From Parvularia atlantis (taxonomy: Eukaryota; Opisthokonta; Rotosphaerida): a DNA stretch of 48,032 bases. The stretch lies in NCBI GenBank assembly GCA_943704415.1, contig CALSCO010002478.1, forward strand, positions 1 to 48,032. Direction: 5' to 3'. Under the pieces are notes generated by a model. That model searched no databases and was not told the DNA's origin. It saw nothing but the letters and a program-made list of their open reading frames with translations. Shown here piece by piece: positions 10,601 through 22,603 of the stretch. Numbering within the stretch: position 1 is the stretch's first letter; each line of letters starts with the position of its first letter. A program made the position numbers and the translations under genes.

Positions 10601-13600
10601 CGCTTCGGGCTGCTGCACCGGCCACGCGTGCGCGCCCGCACCGTCAAGGCCGGCACCGAGGGCGAGACCGTCAAGCGCATCCTCGAGCTCACTGGCATTG
10701 CCAAGGACGACTGGCAGATGGGCAGCACGCGCGTCTTCCTGCGGTGCGCGCGGCGCGCGCGCGCGCGTCTGTCTGACGCGCGTTCGAACCACTGCACGCG
10801 ACGCCAGGTCACACAGCGCCCTCCGCCTCGAGACGCGCCGCGACGCCGTGCTCGACATGGCCTGCCGGCGCATCCAGTGCGTCCGCCACCGGGCTGGGCT
10901 GCCTCCCCTCCCTCCTGGCCGCTGACCCGTCTCACAGGACCCACTTCCGCTCGTGGCGCGCACGCCGGGCGTTCAAGCGCCGGCGCCACCACATCATCGT
11001 TGTGCAGTCGGTCGTGCGCCAGCACGTGCGTATGGTGTCCCTCGCACATTTGCACAGCGTCGTGCTCATCGCACGGCCCCGCGCCCCACAGATGGCACGC
11101 AAGCGCTTTGTCAAGGTCCGGCGCAGCGCCGCCAGGATCCGCAGCACGTGGCTTGCACACCACCACTCGCGCCGCTTCCAGCAGCTGGTGCGCCGGCCGC
11201 ACGCAGCCCCCGCGCCCGTCGAGGGCTGACCTTGTGGCTTAGCGGTGCGCCACTGTCACGCTGCAAAAGTACACCCGCCGCTTTCTCGCCGTGCGCGCCT
11301 TCAGACATAACCGGCTGTATGTCTTGCTCGTGCAGGTATGCACGCGGGCCGCGCCGTCTGCCTGTGCTCACGGTCGTGCGCGCGAACAGATGGCGCTCCG
11401 CACCGCCGTCGCGCGCAAGCGCCTCGAGACACTGTTCTACGACAAGGTGCAGTCGGAGGAGGTCAAGCGTCAGCGGTGCGTCACGGTCACGGCCGCACGC
11501 GGATCTGCGGCTCACGCCCCGCGCTTTGCAGGCAAATCGAGGCAGACAAGTTCCGCCAGGAGATGCTCGAGCGCCAGTGCGCGGCCGAGAAGCGCGCCGA
11601 GGAAGACCGGCAGCGACTGCTCCAGGCCTCGGCGCCGTCGTCCACCAGCATGCTGCAAACGCCGCCCAGCGGCGCCGAGGACGGGCGCGCCGCGGCGCCC
11701 GCGCACCGGCGCTCGATGTTTACGCCGCCAACGCCCACGTCGCCGCTTGATCCGGCAGCGGCGGCAGTGGCGGCAGACGACGGCACGCTGCCCTCGCGCT
11801 CCAGCTGCCCGTGCTGACGTACCATTGCGCAGCCGCGGCTCAGCGCAAGGCGGGCAAGCGCCCAATCATCTTCAGCGAGTGGGACGCCTCGCTAGAGCAC
11901 CGACGCAGCGTCCTGCTCGACATGGTCTGGCTGCGCCGCGTCGAGCTCGCCTGCCCAGACAAGCCCAGCCCGGCCAAGCCGCTCGAGAGGCCGCGCGGCG
12001 AGGATCTGGCCAGCCGGTGCGCCGCCGTTCGCTCGCAGGGTGGGCCGCGCGGACTCGCCCCGGTGCTACAGACGCGCCATGCTCTCGGGCTTCACCTTTG
12101 CCAAGTTTGCGGCCACGTACTTTCAGGCCAAGCAGTCGCCCGTGCACGACATGGCGCCGATCGCACGCCCGCTCACCGTCGCCGCCGGCAAGCGCAACGA
12201 TCTCAGCCACCACGCGATCGAGTCGTTCCGCTGTGCGCGCCGCCGGCCGGCCGCGACCTCTGCCGCATGTTTGACGCTCGCGTCTCTTCCAGTCATCCAG
12301 GACTTTATGGAGCCGCTGTACACGGAGGCGGGCGAGAGCGGCTCCGAGGCGCGCTCGACGCTCTCGCCCGCGGTCGTCCGGCGCCGCATGTCCGAGAACC
12401 GCCAGGTGCGGCCGGGCCGCGAAACGGCGTGGCCAGGCGCGCTGAGCGGGCGAGCGGGCGCAGGTGATGGACCTCATCCGCAGGCTCGTCACGCTCGGCA
12501 TCCAGAACCCGGACCTGCGCGACGAGATATTCTGCCAGCTCGTCAAGCAGACCAACGGCAACCGCGACCTGTGCGCGCCCCGGCTGGTGGCGCCTGTGAC
12601 TGACGTGTCCTGCGCCGCAGCGGCTCGCTCGCGCGTGGCTGGTTTCTCATGGCGCTGTGCCTCAGCTGCTTTCCGCCGTCGGGCGTGCTCGAGCCGTACG
12701 CTTGTCGTTCGCATGTTGGCGGCTGCACGGCGTCTCAGGCACGGTCGCGCAGCTACCTTGAGTCGTACATCCTCCAGAACGGCGTGTACGGCTACGAGAC
12801 GTACAACTGGTGCGTCGGCGTCGACAACTCGTGCGCACAGGCACTGACACAGCGCACCCAGGACCCTGTTGCGCACTGCCGTTCAGGCCACACACAGCCG
12901 CCGCGCCGCACCGTCGCGCCTCGAGATCTCTGCCGCGCTCGCACAGTCGCAGCTGCCGATCGCGGTCGAGACGGGCGACGGCACGAGCGCCCAGGTGACA
13001 ATCGGGCCGTACACGACCAATCAGCAGCTCGTGCTCGCCGTCGCCGAGGCCGTCGGTCTGCGGCAGCCCGACGGCTTTGGCATCACTGTCAACGGCACGC
13101 GGCCTTCTCTGCGGACCCCCGCGTTGTCCCGCTGACACGCGCCACGTGTGCGCGCAGGCATCTCCGTCGGCGACGCCAACAGCTTTGTGATGGACGCGCT
13201 CGGCACGCTCGACTACGACGGCCGGGTGCGCGCAAGCGCGATGTCTGCGCGACTCTCACACGCTCGTCACTGCATGCAGGCGTTCAAGCCCGTCGATGTC
13301 GCGCTGACGCTGCGCCTGCGCAAGGAGGTCTTTGCCGTCGACGAGCAGCTGTTGGATGCCGCCGCCGTCGACCTTATCTTTGGCCAGATCGTGTCGTCGG
13401 CGCGCTCGGGCCAGCTCGGCCTCAAGTTGGCCGTGCTCGCCGTCGCCGCGTCGCTGTTTTGCGAGTCGGCCGGCTCGACGAGCGATCTCAGCGGCCGGTG
13501 CGTCCCGGGACTAGCGCGTTTATGTAGCCGTCCATCGACTGACGCTCGACGCAACAGCATCTCGCGCCACTTTGGCACGGACGTGGGCGCGATCGCGCGC

Positions 13601-16600
13601 ACCTGTCGCGCCGAGCTCGGCTCGGACGACGTGCCGGTGGTGCTCAAGCAAATCCAGACCGCGTGCGAGGCGCTCAAGGGGTGCGTGACCGAGCACCACT
13701 TCCCATTTTTGTCCCACACATGCGCGCCGCGCTTAGAAAAACGGTCGGCGTGGTCAAGATGCAGCTCATCCGCGACGCCCAGTCCGAGCCGCGCATGTTT
13801 TGCAAGGTGCTCGTGGGCCGCCAGGTGCTGCAGGGCGTCGCTGGGGCCGCCCCGACGTACCGCCGCGTCTTGCTCGCGCTCTGCCGCGACCGCATCTGCG
13901 TGCTCGACGGCGAGAGCGGCACCGGCAGCGTGCTGGTGCGCTCGGATGCACGCTTGGCGCCGCGCTCACCGCAGATGCGCAGTTATCCCACCGCTACGGC
14001 GAGATCACGCGCCTGCACGCCAGCTCGGCGTCGGTCGTGGAGCTGCAGGTGGACCCGCGCGCGGTCGACTACAAGTTTGAGACGGCGGCACGTGCCCGAC
14101 GCTCGTGTCCCACGCACGCCCGCTTACGTGCCCGCGCAGGCCAGCGTCTTCCAGTCGATCGTGTACACGCGCATCAAGGACCTGAAGAAGACGTCCACGG
14201 TGGCAATCGCCGTGCAGCGTACGACGCCCTCGGGCAGCGCGGAGCTGCAGCACCTCGTCTTCAAGCCCGACGACCTCATCGTCATTACCGGGTGCGTGCG
14301 CGCCGTCAACGCCCGCCCATCCGCTGATGTCTGCGCCCGGCAGGCCGGTCGAGGGCTCGACGTGGCTGCGCGGCCACCTCCTGGCCGACGCGACAAAGAC
14401 CGTCGGCGCGTTCCCGCGCGAGCACGTGCAGCTCCTGTGCGACGAGTTTGTGAGCCTGCCGGCGGCGCGCTTCCAGATCTCGGTGCACGCCGTACCGCGT
14501 CGTGCACGGTTGCTTTAACCGCGTGCGATCGTGCGTCGTGCGTGCGTGCGTACAGGTCGACCCGTCGCTGTCGTCGTCGCCGGCACCGGGCCGTACAGGC
14601 GCCTCGCCACCGTCCGCGTCGCGCCGCAGCAACGAACGCGAAGTGACGTCGCGTGCAAGCGACCGCAGGCGCGCACTGCCCGCCTGCGACGGCCGCCCTG
14701 ATGCACTGTGCCGCAGCCTGCAAGCGTACGCGAACCAGCACGTGCGCGCACAGGTCACGCCCGCCTCGGCCTTCAGCACGTTTGGGCGCAGCACGTTCCG
14801 CGGCACGCTCCGTGGCACGCTCCGCGGCACGTTTAGCAAGACTTTCCGCCTGGGCCGCTCCGGCTCGAGTGACGTCGCCGAGCCCGAATCGCCCACGAGC
14901 GACGTCTCCGGTTCCGGTGGCGGGAGCTCGCCCACGTGCGGCAGTGCGCCCATGTCCAAGTCGATCGTCTATGGCAAGGTGCGCGCGCCCTCGGAGGGAC
15001 GCGTGTGCCCACCACATATGCTCAGCCCCCGCCGTCGTCGCAGGAGCTGATCAGCGAGCCGCTGCACGTCGACTTGAATAAGGACGAGGACAAGAAGACG
15101 GCCGTGCTCCTGTTCCAAACCATCCTCAAGATCACGGGCGACTACCCGAGCCGCAAGGCGCCCTCGGAGCTGACCGTCGGCCTGATCGAGCGCGGGCTCA
15201 TGCTCTCGTCCGAGGTCTGGCGCGACGAGATCCTGCTACAGGTGCTTAAGCAGGTCAACCGCAACCGGAGCAAGTGCGCTTCTTGCGCTGTTGCCCGTCA
15301 TGCGCTCGCGCTCATTTCTTGCTCGGCGCATCGACGCAGGGCCGGCCTGAAGAAGGGCTGGGACCTGTTTTGCGTGTGCCTGTCGTTCCTCCCGCCCTCG
15401 AAGCGCTTCGAGCCGGCGCTGGCGCAGTTTTTGCAGGACAACGTCGGCAGCAAGGTGCGGTGCCGTGCCGTGCCGTGGTGTGTGCGTGTGGCGGCGGCGC
15501 TGACTGCGTGCGCAGAATGAGGCCGTGGCGGCCGGCTGTCAGTACGCCTACACGCTGCTCAAGCGCGTCGCGGGCCGGCCGATGCGCCGCAAGTACCCGC
15601 CCGACCTGACCGAGCTCGAGGCGATCCAGGTGCCGTCGTTGGCCGACGCGGCCGGAACCCCCGCCCTCACAGCCGCGCGGCGTGCGCAGAATCACCGGCC
15701 ACAGATTGTCAAGGTCTTCTTCCCGCCGGGCTTCTCGCCGGCGTACAAGGGCCTGTCGATGGACGCAGTGTCGACCGTGACGGAGGTGCTGGACCAAATC
15801 TGCGAGCGCATGGTCATCACAAAGCCCGGCCTGAACGCGGTCTACCGCATCTGCAACGGCCAGCGTGCGTGGCGCCGCATGCGCTATTCTGGCCAGGCTG
15901 ACACGCCAAGTCGCCCCCCCCCCCAGGCCGCATGCTGTCGGGCGACCTGTACGTGCTGGACGTACTGCACGAGCTGCGTCTGGAGGCGCAGGCCAAAGGC
16001 GTCGACGCAAACAACGACCGCGTGTGCCGGTGCGTTTGCCGCTTGCTGAGTGCCGACGCCGCTCACCCGCGCGGCCCGCAGCCTCGAGTTGCGCAAGAAG
16101 ATCTTCCGCGAGCTCGCTGGCGAGGAGCCGAGCGCGGCCGTGTCCAACCTGATCTACGTGCAGATGCTCGAGTCTCTGCGTAACACGCACGTGATGATCA
16201 GCGTCGAGGAGGTGATCGAGGTCGCGGCATTGCAGCTGCGCCTGCACTGCGGCGATGCGCTGCCGAAGGAGCTCAAGTGCGTTCGTGCCACGCTTTTTTT
16301 TTTTTGTTGCAGCGCAGCCGTTGCTGAGCCCTGCCATCCCGTCGCCAGTACGGTCATCCAGGGGTTCATCCCGCCGGCCATCTACCCGCAGGCGACGGCA
16401 AGTGAATGGGAGCACCGCGTGGTCAAGGTGCTGGGCTGGCTTGCGCCCCACGCGCGCGCTCTCACCCGCTGATGCGCGTGTGCACCCACGCAGGCACACG
16501 CACAGCGCGCCGGCGTCGACCGGCCCGAGGAGGTCATCCGCCTCACAAACGAGACGCTCGCGCGGTCGCCGTACTACGGCACCGAGTTTTTCGACGTGCT

Positions 16601-17487
16601 GGTGCGTGGCCCAGCGCCTGTGTGTGCGCGCGTGCGCGTGTGTACTGACGGCGTGCACGGCGGATGCCTGTTGCAGCAAGTGTACGACCCGCAGATCCCC
16701 TCGCGCGTCACCGTCGGCATCAGCCGCTCGCAGATCTTCCTGATCGACACGCAGCGCAAGGTGCGCGACCCCCGCTGAGCCAAGGGCAGGCCGTGTGCTG
16801 ACGCGGGCGCAGGTCGTCCTGTCGTCGTACACGTACCGCGAGGTCGGCGCGTGGTCGTCCAACGACGAGCGCTTCGCGATGAAGATCGGCTCGATGGTCG
16901 GCGGCCAGCGCTTCATCGCCGACACAACGTGCGGGAAAGACATGACGGACCTGCTCGAGTCGTACGTCGAGGCGCTTGTGGAGCAGCAGAAGACCAAGGC
17001 GCGGCCGCCGGTGCGCAGTCAAAACGTAGTGCTGGTGGCCGCTGCGGCTCCTGACACCGTCGCGCAGAACCTGGTCGTGAGCCACGCGGCATCGCGATCG
17101 ATCGCATCGCCGTCGCGGGTGCGTCCGCTTGGTGTGGCGCGCGCGTATAGGCCGGTGCTGAGCGACGCTCGCGCACAGACGCCGCGCACGTCGTCGTTCC
17201 GGCAGGACTCGCCGCAGCACGGCCAGTTCCTGCACCGCAACATGTCCATCTCGGTCGCAACCGTGCAGGAGGCGCTGTCGCAGCGCCACGCTCCCCTCGG
17301 CTCGCGGCGCCCGTCCAACGCGGCGGTCGATGCGGCGCTGGCGATGGCGGCGGCGTCATCAGCGGCGGCCGGGGCGTCGGGCGGCCTGCGCGTGACAAAC
17401 GCGAGCGAACTGCCGGTGGCGCCGCACGGGCGGTCGCCGCTGACGGCCATGAGCGCGGCCAGCAGCGACGACGACGACAGCGACTGA
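7622..17487 (+). CDS. MYO7: Myosin VII-like unconventional myosin (motor, IQ, MyTH4-FERM-SH3-MyTH4-FERM)
   Basis: Actin-based motor. The start ([12 protein letters not shown]) leads into [22 protein letters not shown]; an in-frame ATG at 7517 is an alternative. The motor has P-loop [12 protein letters not shown] (about 8068-8103), switch I NDNSSRF (about 8277), switch II DIFGFE (9383-9400), NEQLQQYFN, and HFIRCIKPN near 10390. IQ-like basic segments lie at 10830-11340. A charged helix ([25 protein letters not shown] split over exons) follows near 11540. MyTH4-1 lies at ~11850-12800 ([16 protein letters not shown]), FERM-1 at ~12920-14100, an SH3 at ~14200-14470 ([25 protein letters not shown], split here only for naming), MyTH4-2 at ~15040-15600 and FERM-2 at ~15700-17000. 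The Ser/Ala-rich tail ends SSDDDDSD and TGA 17485-17487. This is the myosin VII order. About 30 mini-introns are present. Likely role: filopodia or adhesion, from family knowledge. Confidence 0.9.
16293..16306 (+). repeat. T14 homopolymer in a myosin intron
   Basis: A run of about 14 T precedes GTTGCAG at the acceptor of an intron in the second FERM region. It is one of the few T-rich polypyrimidine tracts in a window whose introns are otherwise C/G-rich. Confidence 0.7.
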
Positions 17488-17573
17488 ACCGTTGTAAACA
17501 AAAACACACAGCAAGCATCATGGGCGAGGGCAGGCAGGGCACGGCGTGAGGGCGCGCAGGGAGGAAAAGTGCG

Positions 17574-18175
17574 TCACACGGTCTGCACCCACAGCGGCGC
17601 CTTTGTCGTGGCCGCTAGAATCTCCTCGGCCGACGCGGACGCCACGGGCGCGCCCTCGTCGTTGCCCTCGTCGTCGCGGTGCCACTGCGGGCGCGGACAG
17701 CAGTCAGGTCAGGCGCATTCAGCGCGCGCGCGGCACGCACCCGTTTGCGGTGGTTCTCAAGGTCGCGCCCGCGGATAAACGTCTGCTCGCAGAGCTCGCA
17801 CGCGTACGGCGTGTCGCCCGTGTGCTTGCGCAGGTGCCGGTAGTAGTCGCCGGGCTGGGTGCGTGCGCGTCTGCATGCGCGTGGCGCGTGCAAGCGTGCA
17901 AGCCGTACCTGGATGTACGCCTTCTTGCAGCCGACGTGCGGGCACACGTACGGCCGCTCACCCGTGTGCTGCGGACGGCCGCGCCGTGAGCGGCTGCAGA
18001 CGCACACATTGCGGCGACGCGCGCACCGAGCGCATGTGGTACTTGAGGTGGTGGTTGAGTGAGAAGGTCATGCTGCAGTGCGGGCAGCGGTACGGCTTCT
18101 CCTGCAAAGGCGCGCGCGCGCGCGCGCGTGCGAGCACCACCGCCACCAGGCCGTCAGCGCCGCGCCCGTGACGCA

Positions 18176-18209
<34 letters not shown>

Positions 18210-18631
18210 GCTGCGCACCTCGAGGTGGACCTTCTGGTGCCGCCGCAGGTGGCTCGCCGAGCCGTAGACCTTGTTGCACCCGACAAAGTCGCACGTGTAC
18301 GGCGTCCGCACCTGCGGCGCCCCGTCGTCCGCCAGCGCGTCGGCGTGCGGCTGCGGCGGCTGCGGCGGCTGCGCCGGCGGTTGTAGTAGTGGTGGTGCGG
18401 CGCGCTGACGCGATGCCGTCGCCGTTGACAACACCTGTCGTACGCGGCCGCGCCCCACGCCGTCGCCCGCGTCAGCCGCCCTGCGTGTCCTCCACCACCA
18501 CGCGCAGTGACGCGCAGCACACGCACGTCGTAGTGCGCCGCGGCCAGCACGTCGGCGCCCGCGGCCGCCAGGGACGCCGACGACGCCGACGACGCCGTTG
18601 TGCGTCGCGCGCGTTTTCTAGGCGCGTCCAT
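17574..18631 (-). CDS. C2H2 zinc-finger protein with four fingers
   Basis: The start [10 protein letters not shown] gives a basic, nuclear-signal-like N-terminus. After splicing, four fingers follow: [25 protein letters not shown], then [23 protein letters not shown], then [14 protein letters not shown]...DYYRHLRKH, then [23 protein letters not shown] (first three partly described to keep motifs short). Linkers are EKPYRC, GERPYVC and GDTPYAC, the canonical TGEKP type. Two fingers have the C-x4-C spacing seen in TFIIIA-like and GLI/ZIC-like fingers. The last exon gives [21 protein letters not shown]...LWVQTV and stop 17574-17576. It is probably a DNA-binding transcription factor; targets are unknown. 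It converges with the myosin gene, with only 86 bp between stops. One intron holds a 31-nt pure C run in the sense direction. Confidence 0.85.
18177..18207 (+). repeat. G31 homopolymer (C31 in the sense of the zinc-finger gene)
   Basis: Thirty-one consecutive G on the plus strand. In the sense strand it lies near the donor side of an intron between fingers 1 and 2. The length in the assembly may be unreliable. Confidence 0.9.
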
Positions 18632-19049
18632 CGTGGCAATTGCGTGCCACCGCTGCAGTGCGGTTTAAGTTAGCGCTCGCAGGTCGCGGCGGCGGCGCCT
18701 GCTGACGACGCCCAAAGGCCCCGTGCGCGTGCCTCTTCTTGCCGCATCGCCGAGGGCGCCGATGGCGCCGCGCCCGCCGTCGCAGGTCGAGCTCGTGCGA
18801 CACGTGCGCGACGTCACCGTGCGCGTCCGCCGCACCGCGCTCGTCTTGCGTAGTGCGCACGACTGTCTGATCGCTGGCACCGCTGCAGCTGTACAACTAC
18901 CCCTGAGTACACAACTGAAGAGAAAACAACTGCAAACGACAATTCACGTTCATTCAGCATTCATTTCACAACGAGTCAACAGTCGTTCGAGTCAGCGAAC
19001 TGCGAGCCGCATGCACACACACACACACACACGCACACACACATGCTGG
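18632..19049. other. Intergenic stretch with a possible small ORF and a CA microsatellite
   Basis: Plus-strand ATG at 18762 begins MAPRPPSQVELVRHVRDVTV, basic and without recognisable family; it might be the first exon of a small gene, but no supporting homology was seen. From about 18890 the base composition falls and becomes AT-richer. It ends in (AC)n at about 19013-19042. I do not call a gene here. Confidence 0.3.
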
Positions 19050-19433
19050 TCAGACACGCGGTTGTGCTGTGCGTGTTCCTTGCAGCAAAAAAAAAAAAAA
19101 CAACTCAAGGCTGGCCATGTGCGCCTTGAAGAGCGTGCCGATGTTGCGCGCGTTGACGTCGCGGTTCCACGTCCAATGACAGACACTTTTGCAGTGCTTG
19201 GAAGCCATGAACCACGACGCGAGGACGCCGAGGCGGGCGTTGGCGTCGACTCGGGCCTGCCGCCCGAACTCAGCAAGAAGGCGGTCGGCAACGTCCTGCC
19301 ATGGTGTGAACGAGTGTTCAGTGAAGCGACGAGCGGCCTTCTCCAGCGCATCTCGAGGATAGTGCAAAGCACGTCTATGTACAACGTAGCTGCAAAGGCT
19401 ACAGCGACTTACCGGGCTGCCGCGGTTGAACAA
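19050..19433 (-). mobile_element. Fragment resembling the C-terminal RuvC end of a TnpB/Fanzor-type nuclease
   Basis: A minus-strand frame without a clear start contains HCKSVCHWTWNRDVNARNI followed by GTLFKAHM. Cys pairs followed by (N/D)RDVNAxRNI are the hallmark of the zinc ribbon and third RuvC motif of TnpB proteins and their eukaryotic relatives, Fanzors. The preceding text (LHYPRDALEKAARRF, FTPWQDVADRLLAEFGRQ) was not recognised. The usual NAA is shortened to NA, and a poly-T run in the sense direction follows, so it is probably a dead remnant. Composition is less GC-rich than the flanks. Identification rests on one short motif; chance similarity is possible. Confidence 0.4.
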
Positions 19434-19490
19434 AAATCACAAGTGAGGCCGTGTTCCGTAACTTGATGTTGTTCCGTGTCGTTTCAACAA

Positions 19491-22431
19491 CTATCTGGCC
19501 ACCGACGTGACGCAGGTCGTCTTGTCGGTGTAGCTCCCGACGTGGTCCGGCTGCTCGATGCGCACCCAAAAGTCCTGCGGCGTGCCCGGCGTGAGGTTGG
19601 TAAAGTTGTGGCGCGTCGGCGCGTCGGCGCCTGCGCTCCGGATGCGGCGTGTCAACGCGTGCACGCCGCTCTTGTACGAGCGCACCGTCGCGCTCGGCCT
19701 TGACGATGTGCGTCTTGAACGACTGGTGGTGCCAGATGCCGTACGACGACACGCGCGCGCCGTTCCACGGCGCCGACCACTCGAGTGTGAGCGACCCGGG
19801 CTGCCACGCGCGTCAGCCATCAGCACGCGCATGCGCGCGCGTGCGTGATTGCAGGCTCGCACCTTCATGTTGGTGCAGCGCACGTTGCCGAGGTGCGACG
19901 GGCTGAGCGGCCGACGCACTGGCAGCCGGCGGTCAGCGCATGCTGCGGGGGGGCGCGCGGTCACCAGCACGAGCACGCACGCGGCGCCACGCTGCGACGC
20001 TCGCTCTCGTCCAGCGCGTCGCGCAGGATCACAGACACCTGTGGCACGCACGTGAGCAACAGCGCGACCGCACCGCCGCGACGCGCGCGCACCTCGTCCA
20101 GCTCCACCGTCGTGTCCTGATAGATGCGGAAGAGCCAGTGCGGGTCCTCGCAGCACACGTGAGTTGGCACGGTCTTGGTGTCGATGATGCGCTTCTGCGA
20201 GCGCCGACGGTGGTGCTCAGCCCCGTGCCGCACGCAGACGGCCCCGCACGCGCGCACCTGCTCCTCGGGTGACAGGTGCCCTATCCCGCCCGACATGCGC
20301 GACCAGTCCGGGTGCATCACGTTGTTCTCCTCGTGCGTGTTGACCCAGTAGCGGTACGTCAGGTGCATACCTGCGCCCGGGCGGTCAGTCGCGTGCACCG
20401 CGCGCAAAAGCAGGGCGCACCGGGCAGGTTGGCCATTGTGCGGTACGGCGTGTAGTTGTCGGGCGGGACGGCATACGGGTAGAGCTCGAGCAGGACCGCG
20501 CCGGGCGGCAGGAACGCGCCCATGATCAAGATCGAACTTCTCGCATGCCGCGCGCACGCGCGCTCAGTGAGCCACGGGCGCACGTGCTCGGCCTCGCGTG
20601 CGCGTGCACCCATGTAACCCGATGGCCGCGCGGGTGCGGCGCAAGATCGCCGCCTGCTGCTCAAACGAGTGCTCCTCCATGCTCACGACCTGCGCACCGC
20701 GCGTGAGCCCGCCGTGCCGTCCCCCCCTCCCGAAGGCGCACCTTGACTCTGTACTGCGGGTAGTCGCGCTTGAGCCGGTCGACGAGGGCCTGCTGGTTGA
20801 GGATGAGCCGGTTGCGCGAGCGCGCAAACACGACGAGGTACGGCAAGGTCTGCCGAGCGCGCGCAGTCAGGCCCACCTTGCTTGGCCCACGCAACACGCA
20901 ATGCACCTCGTCCTTGACGTGCTCCTGGTCGGCAATCGGCGGCAGGTCGATCGAGCGCAGCAGGTAGTTCACCGCCGCGCGCACGTGCCCGCCCTGCACC
21001 TGCTTGTTCGGGATAGGCCCCTGCACGAGCACCCCAAAGCTCAACCAGGGAGGTGCACGGGTGCGTCCGCGCTCACGCACCTGCGGCGACCGAAAGCCGT
21101 AGTGGTACCAGCTCGTGAGCTTGGACTGCATACGCGCGACGTCAGGCGCAGCGTCCGACACGCCAAAGTCGCGCACCTGCCCCACGACCGCACGCCGGAA
21201 GCACGTCACGTCGCCGTCCGACTGCAGCTGCCGTCGGAAGCGCACGGGCAGGCGCGTAAAGTACTGCAGCAGGCGGAAGTAGGCGCTCTCCTCGTGCATG
21301 TCGACCATCTGAAACTGGTGCAGCATCGTGAACGGCGCGTCGCTGGTGCGCGGGTCAGCGGCGGCAAAGCATGCGCGAGAGGCGCACTTGTCCGACGGGG
21401 CGAAGCGCGCCAGCAGGTGGTACAGGTTGAACAGGTCGTCGTGCAGGACGTGCATGATGTTGTACGGGTGGAAGCGCGCAAAGACGATCGTCGGGGTCTC
21501 GTGCACGCGCACCTACGCGCGCGTGTGCACGCGTGAGAACACGCCGTGCTCGCCGCATCAGCAGGCCGCGCACGTCCACCGCGCCCGCAAACACGTCCGG
21601 CATGACCTCGTCGTACGAAAAGTAGAACGCCGAGTGGTCCTCGAGGCTCGTCAGGTCTGCGCACGGTCAGCGTGCGCCGTGCACACGCACGCCGCGCCGC
21701 GCCGCACCCGTGACTGTGTCGGACGGCGCCGCGGGCGCGTTGTCAAAGACGGATGTGGGACCGACGACGACAAAGAAGCGGTTCTTGCTGCGGCTGTAGT
21801 ACAGGTTGCTGAACTGGCAGATGCTGGCGTCGGCGGGCGCCGTGAGCGAGGCCTTGCTGCCGCAGCCGCGGCCGCCATGCCGCGCACCGCTGCGTCTGGT
21901 TTGCGCCGATGCACCACACCGACGACGGCTCGAGCGTGTGCATCGTCCGCGTCATCGTCACGGGCTCCGGCCGCGACGTGCCGGCCGCAACGGCAGTCCC
22001 CGGCGCAGCAGGCGGCGCCGTCAGCTCGGCGGGCGCGGACGGCTCGGCGGGCGCGGACGGCTCGGCGCGGGCACGGGCACGATCGAGCTGATCCTGCAGC
22101 TCCGCATTCTGCGCGCGCAACTCGGCGATGGCGTCGCGCTGCGCGCGCATCACGTCCTCCGAGCGGTCGATGAGCGTGCGGGGCGCATCGCTGCGCAGTG
22201 GGCGTGAGCGCAGGTGCGAGACGGCTGCGGCGGCGCGCACGCGCACCTCGCCGCATCGACGCACGCGGTCGACGCAAAGTACCACGTGGCGCCGAGCGTG
22301 TAGACCGCCGTGAGCACGAGTGCGGCGGCGATGGCCGTGCGCAGCACCAGCCGCCCGCGCATCCCGCCGCCGCCGCCACTCCCACCGGCGCTGCCACCGC
22401 CGATGCTGCCACTGCCCAGGAGCGCCGACAT
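19491..22431 (-). CDS. POMGNT2: GT61-family glycosyltransferase with C-terminal FNIII domain, POMGNT2/EOGT-like
   Basis: Predicted type II Golgi/ER membrane enzyme. The start [12 protein letters not shown] is followed by a membrane anchor, [20 protein letters not shown] short helical stem ([21 protein letters not shown]) and a Pro/Ala-rich linker follow. The catalytic region has [29 protein letters not shown]-like text ([16 protein letters not shown]), [46 protein letters not shown]-like text and [20 protein letters not shown], with [12 protein letters not shown] later. This is the GT61/DUF563 pattern. The C-terminus [20 protein letters not shown] ... [18 protein letters not shown] reads as a fibronectin III domain, as in animal POMGNT2, which adds GlcNAc to O-mannose. 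The stop is 19491-19493. Exact donor and acceptor are not provable here. Confidence 0.8.
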
Positions 22432-22603
22432 CGCATCTAAAGGGGGAAAACATTCCGCTCCTCTGCTGAGAGTTATGCCAGGCCCCTGTTCGCTGCATGC
22501 TCACAGGAGGAAGCCGTGCTCCTTTGTCACCGGAACTCAGACTCAGGCTGTCGCCTTCGTTGACATGCCATGCACACACTCCGAGTTTGCAACAACAACG
22601 GCT

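Noticed and set aside
15312-16997. A 561-codon antisense open frame opposite the myosin FERM-2 region
   Set aside because: It mirrors the codon structure of the sense exons in GC-rich DNA, is Arg/Ala-rich and has no domain; the sense strand carries clear FERM text.
18762-18900. Small basic plus-strand ORF (MAPRPPSQVELVRHV...)
   Set aside because: No recognisable family, no convincing second exon, and GC-rich DNA produces many such frames; left as a note in the intergenic entry.
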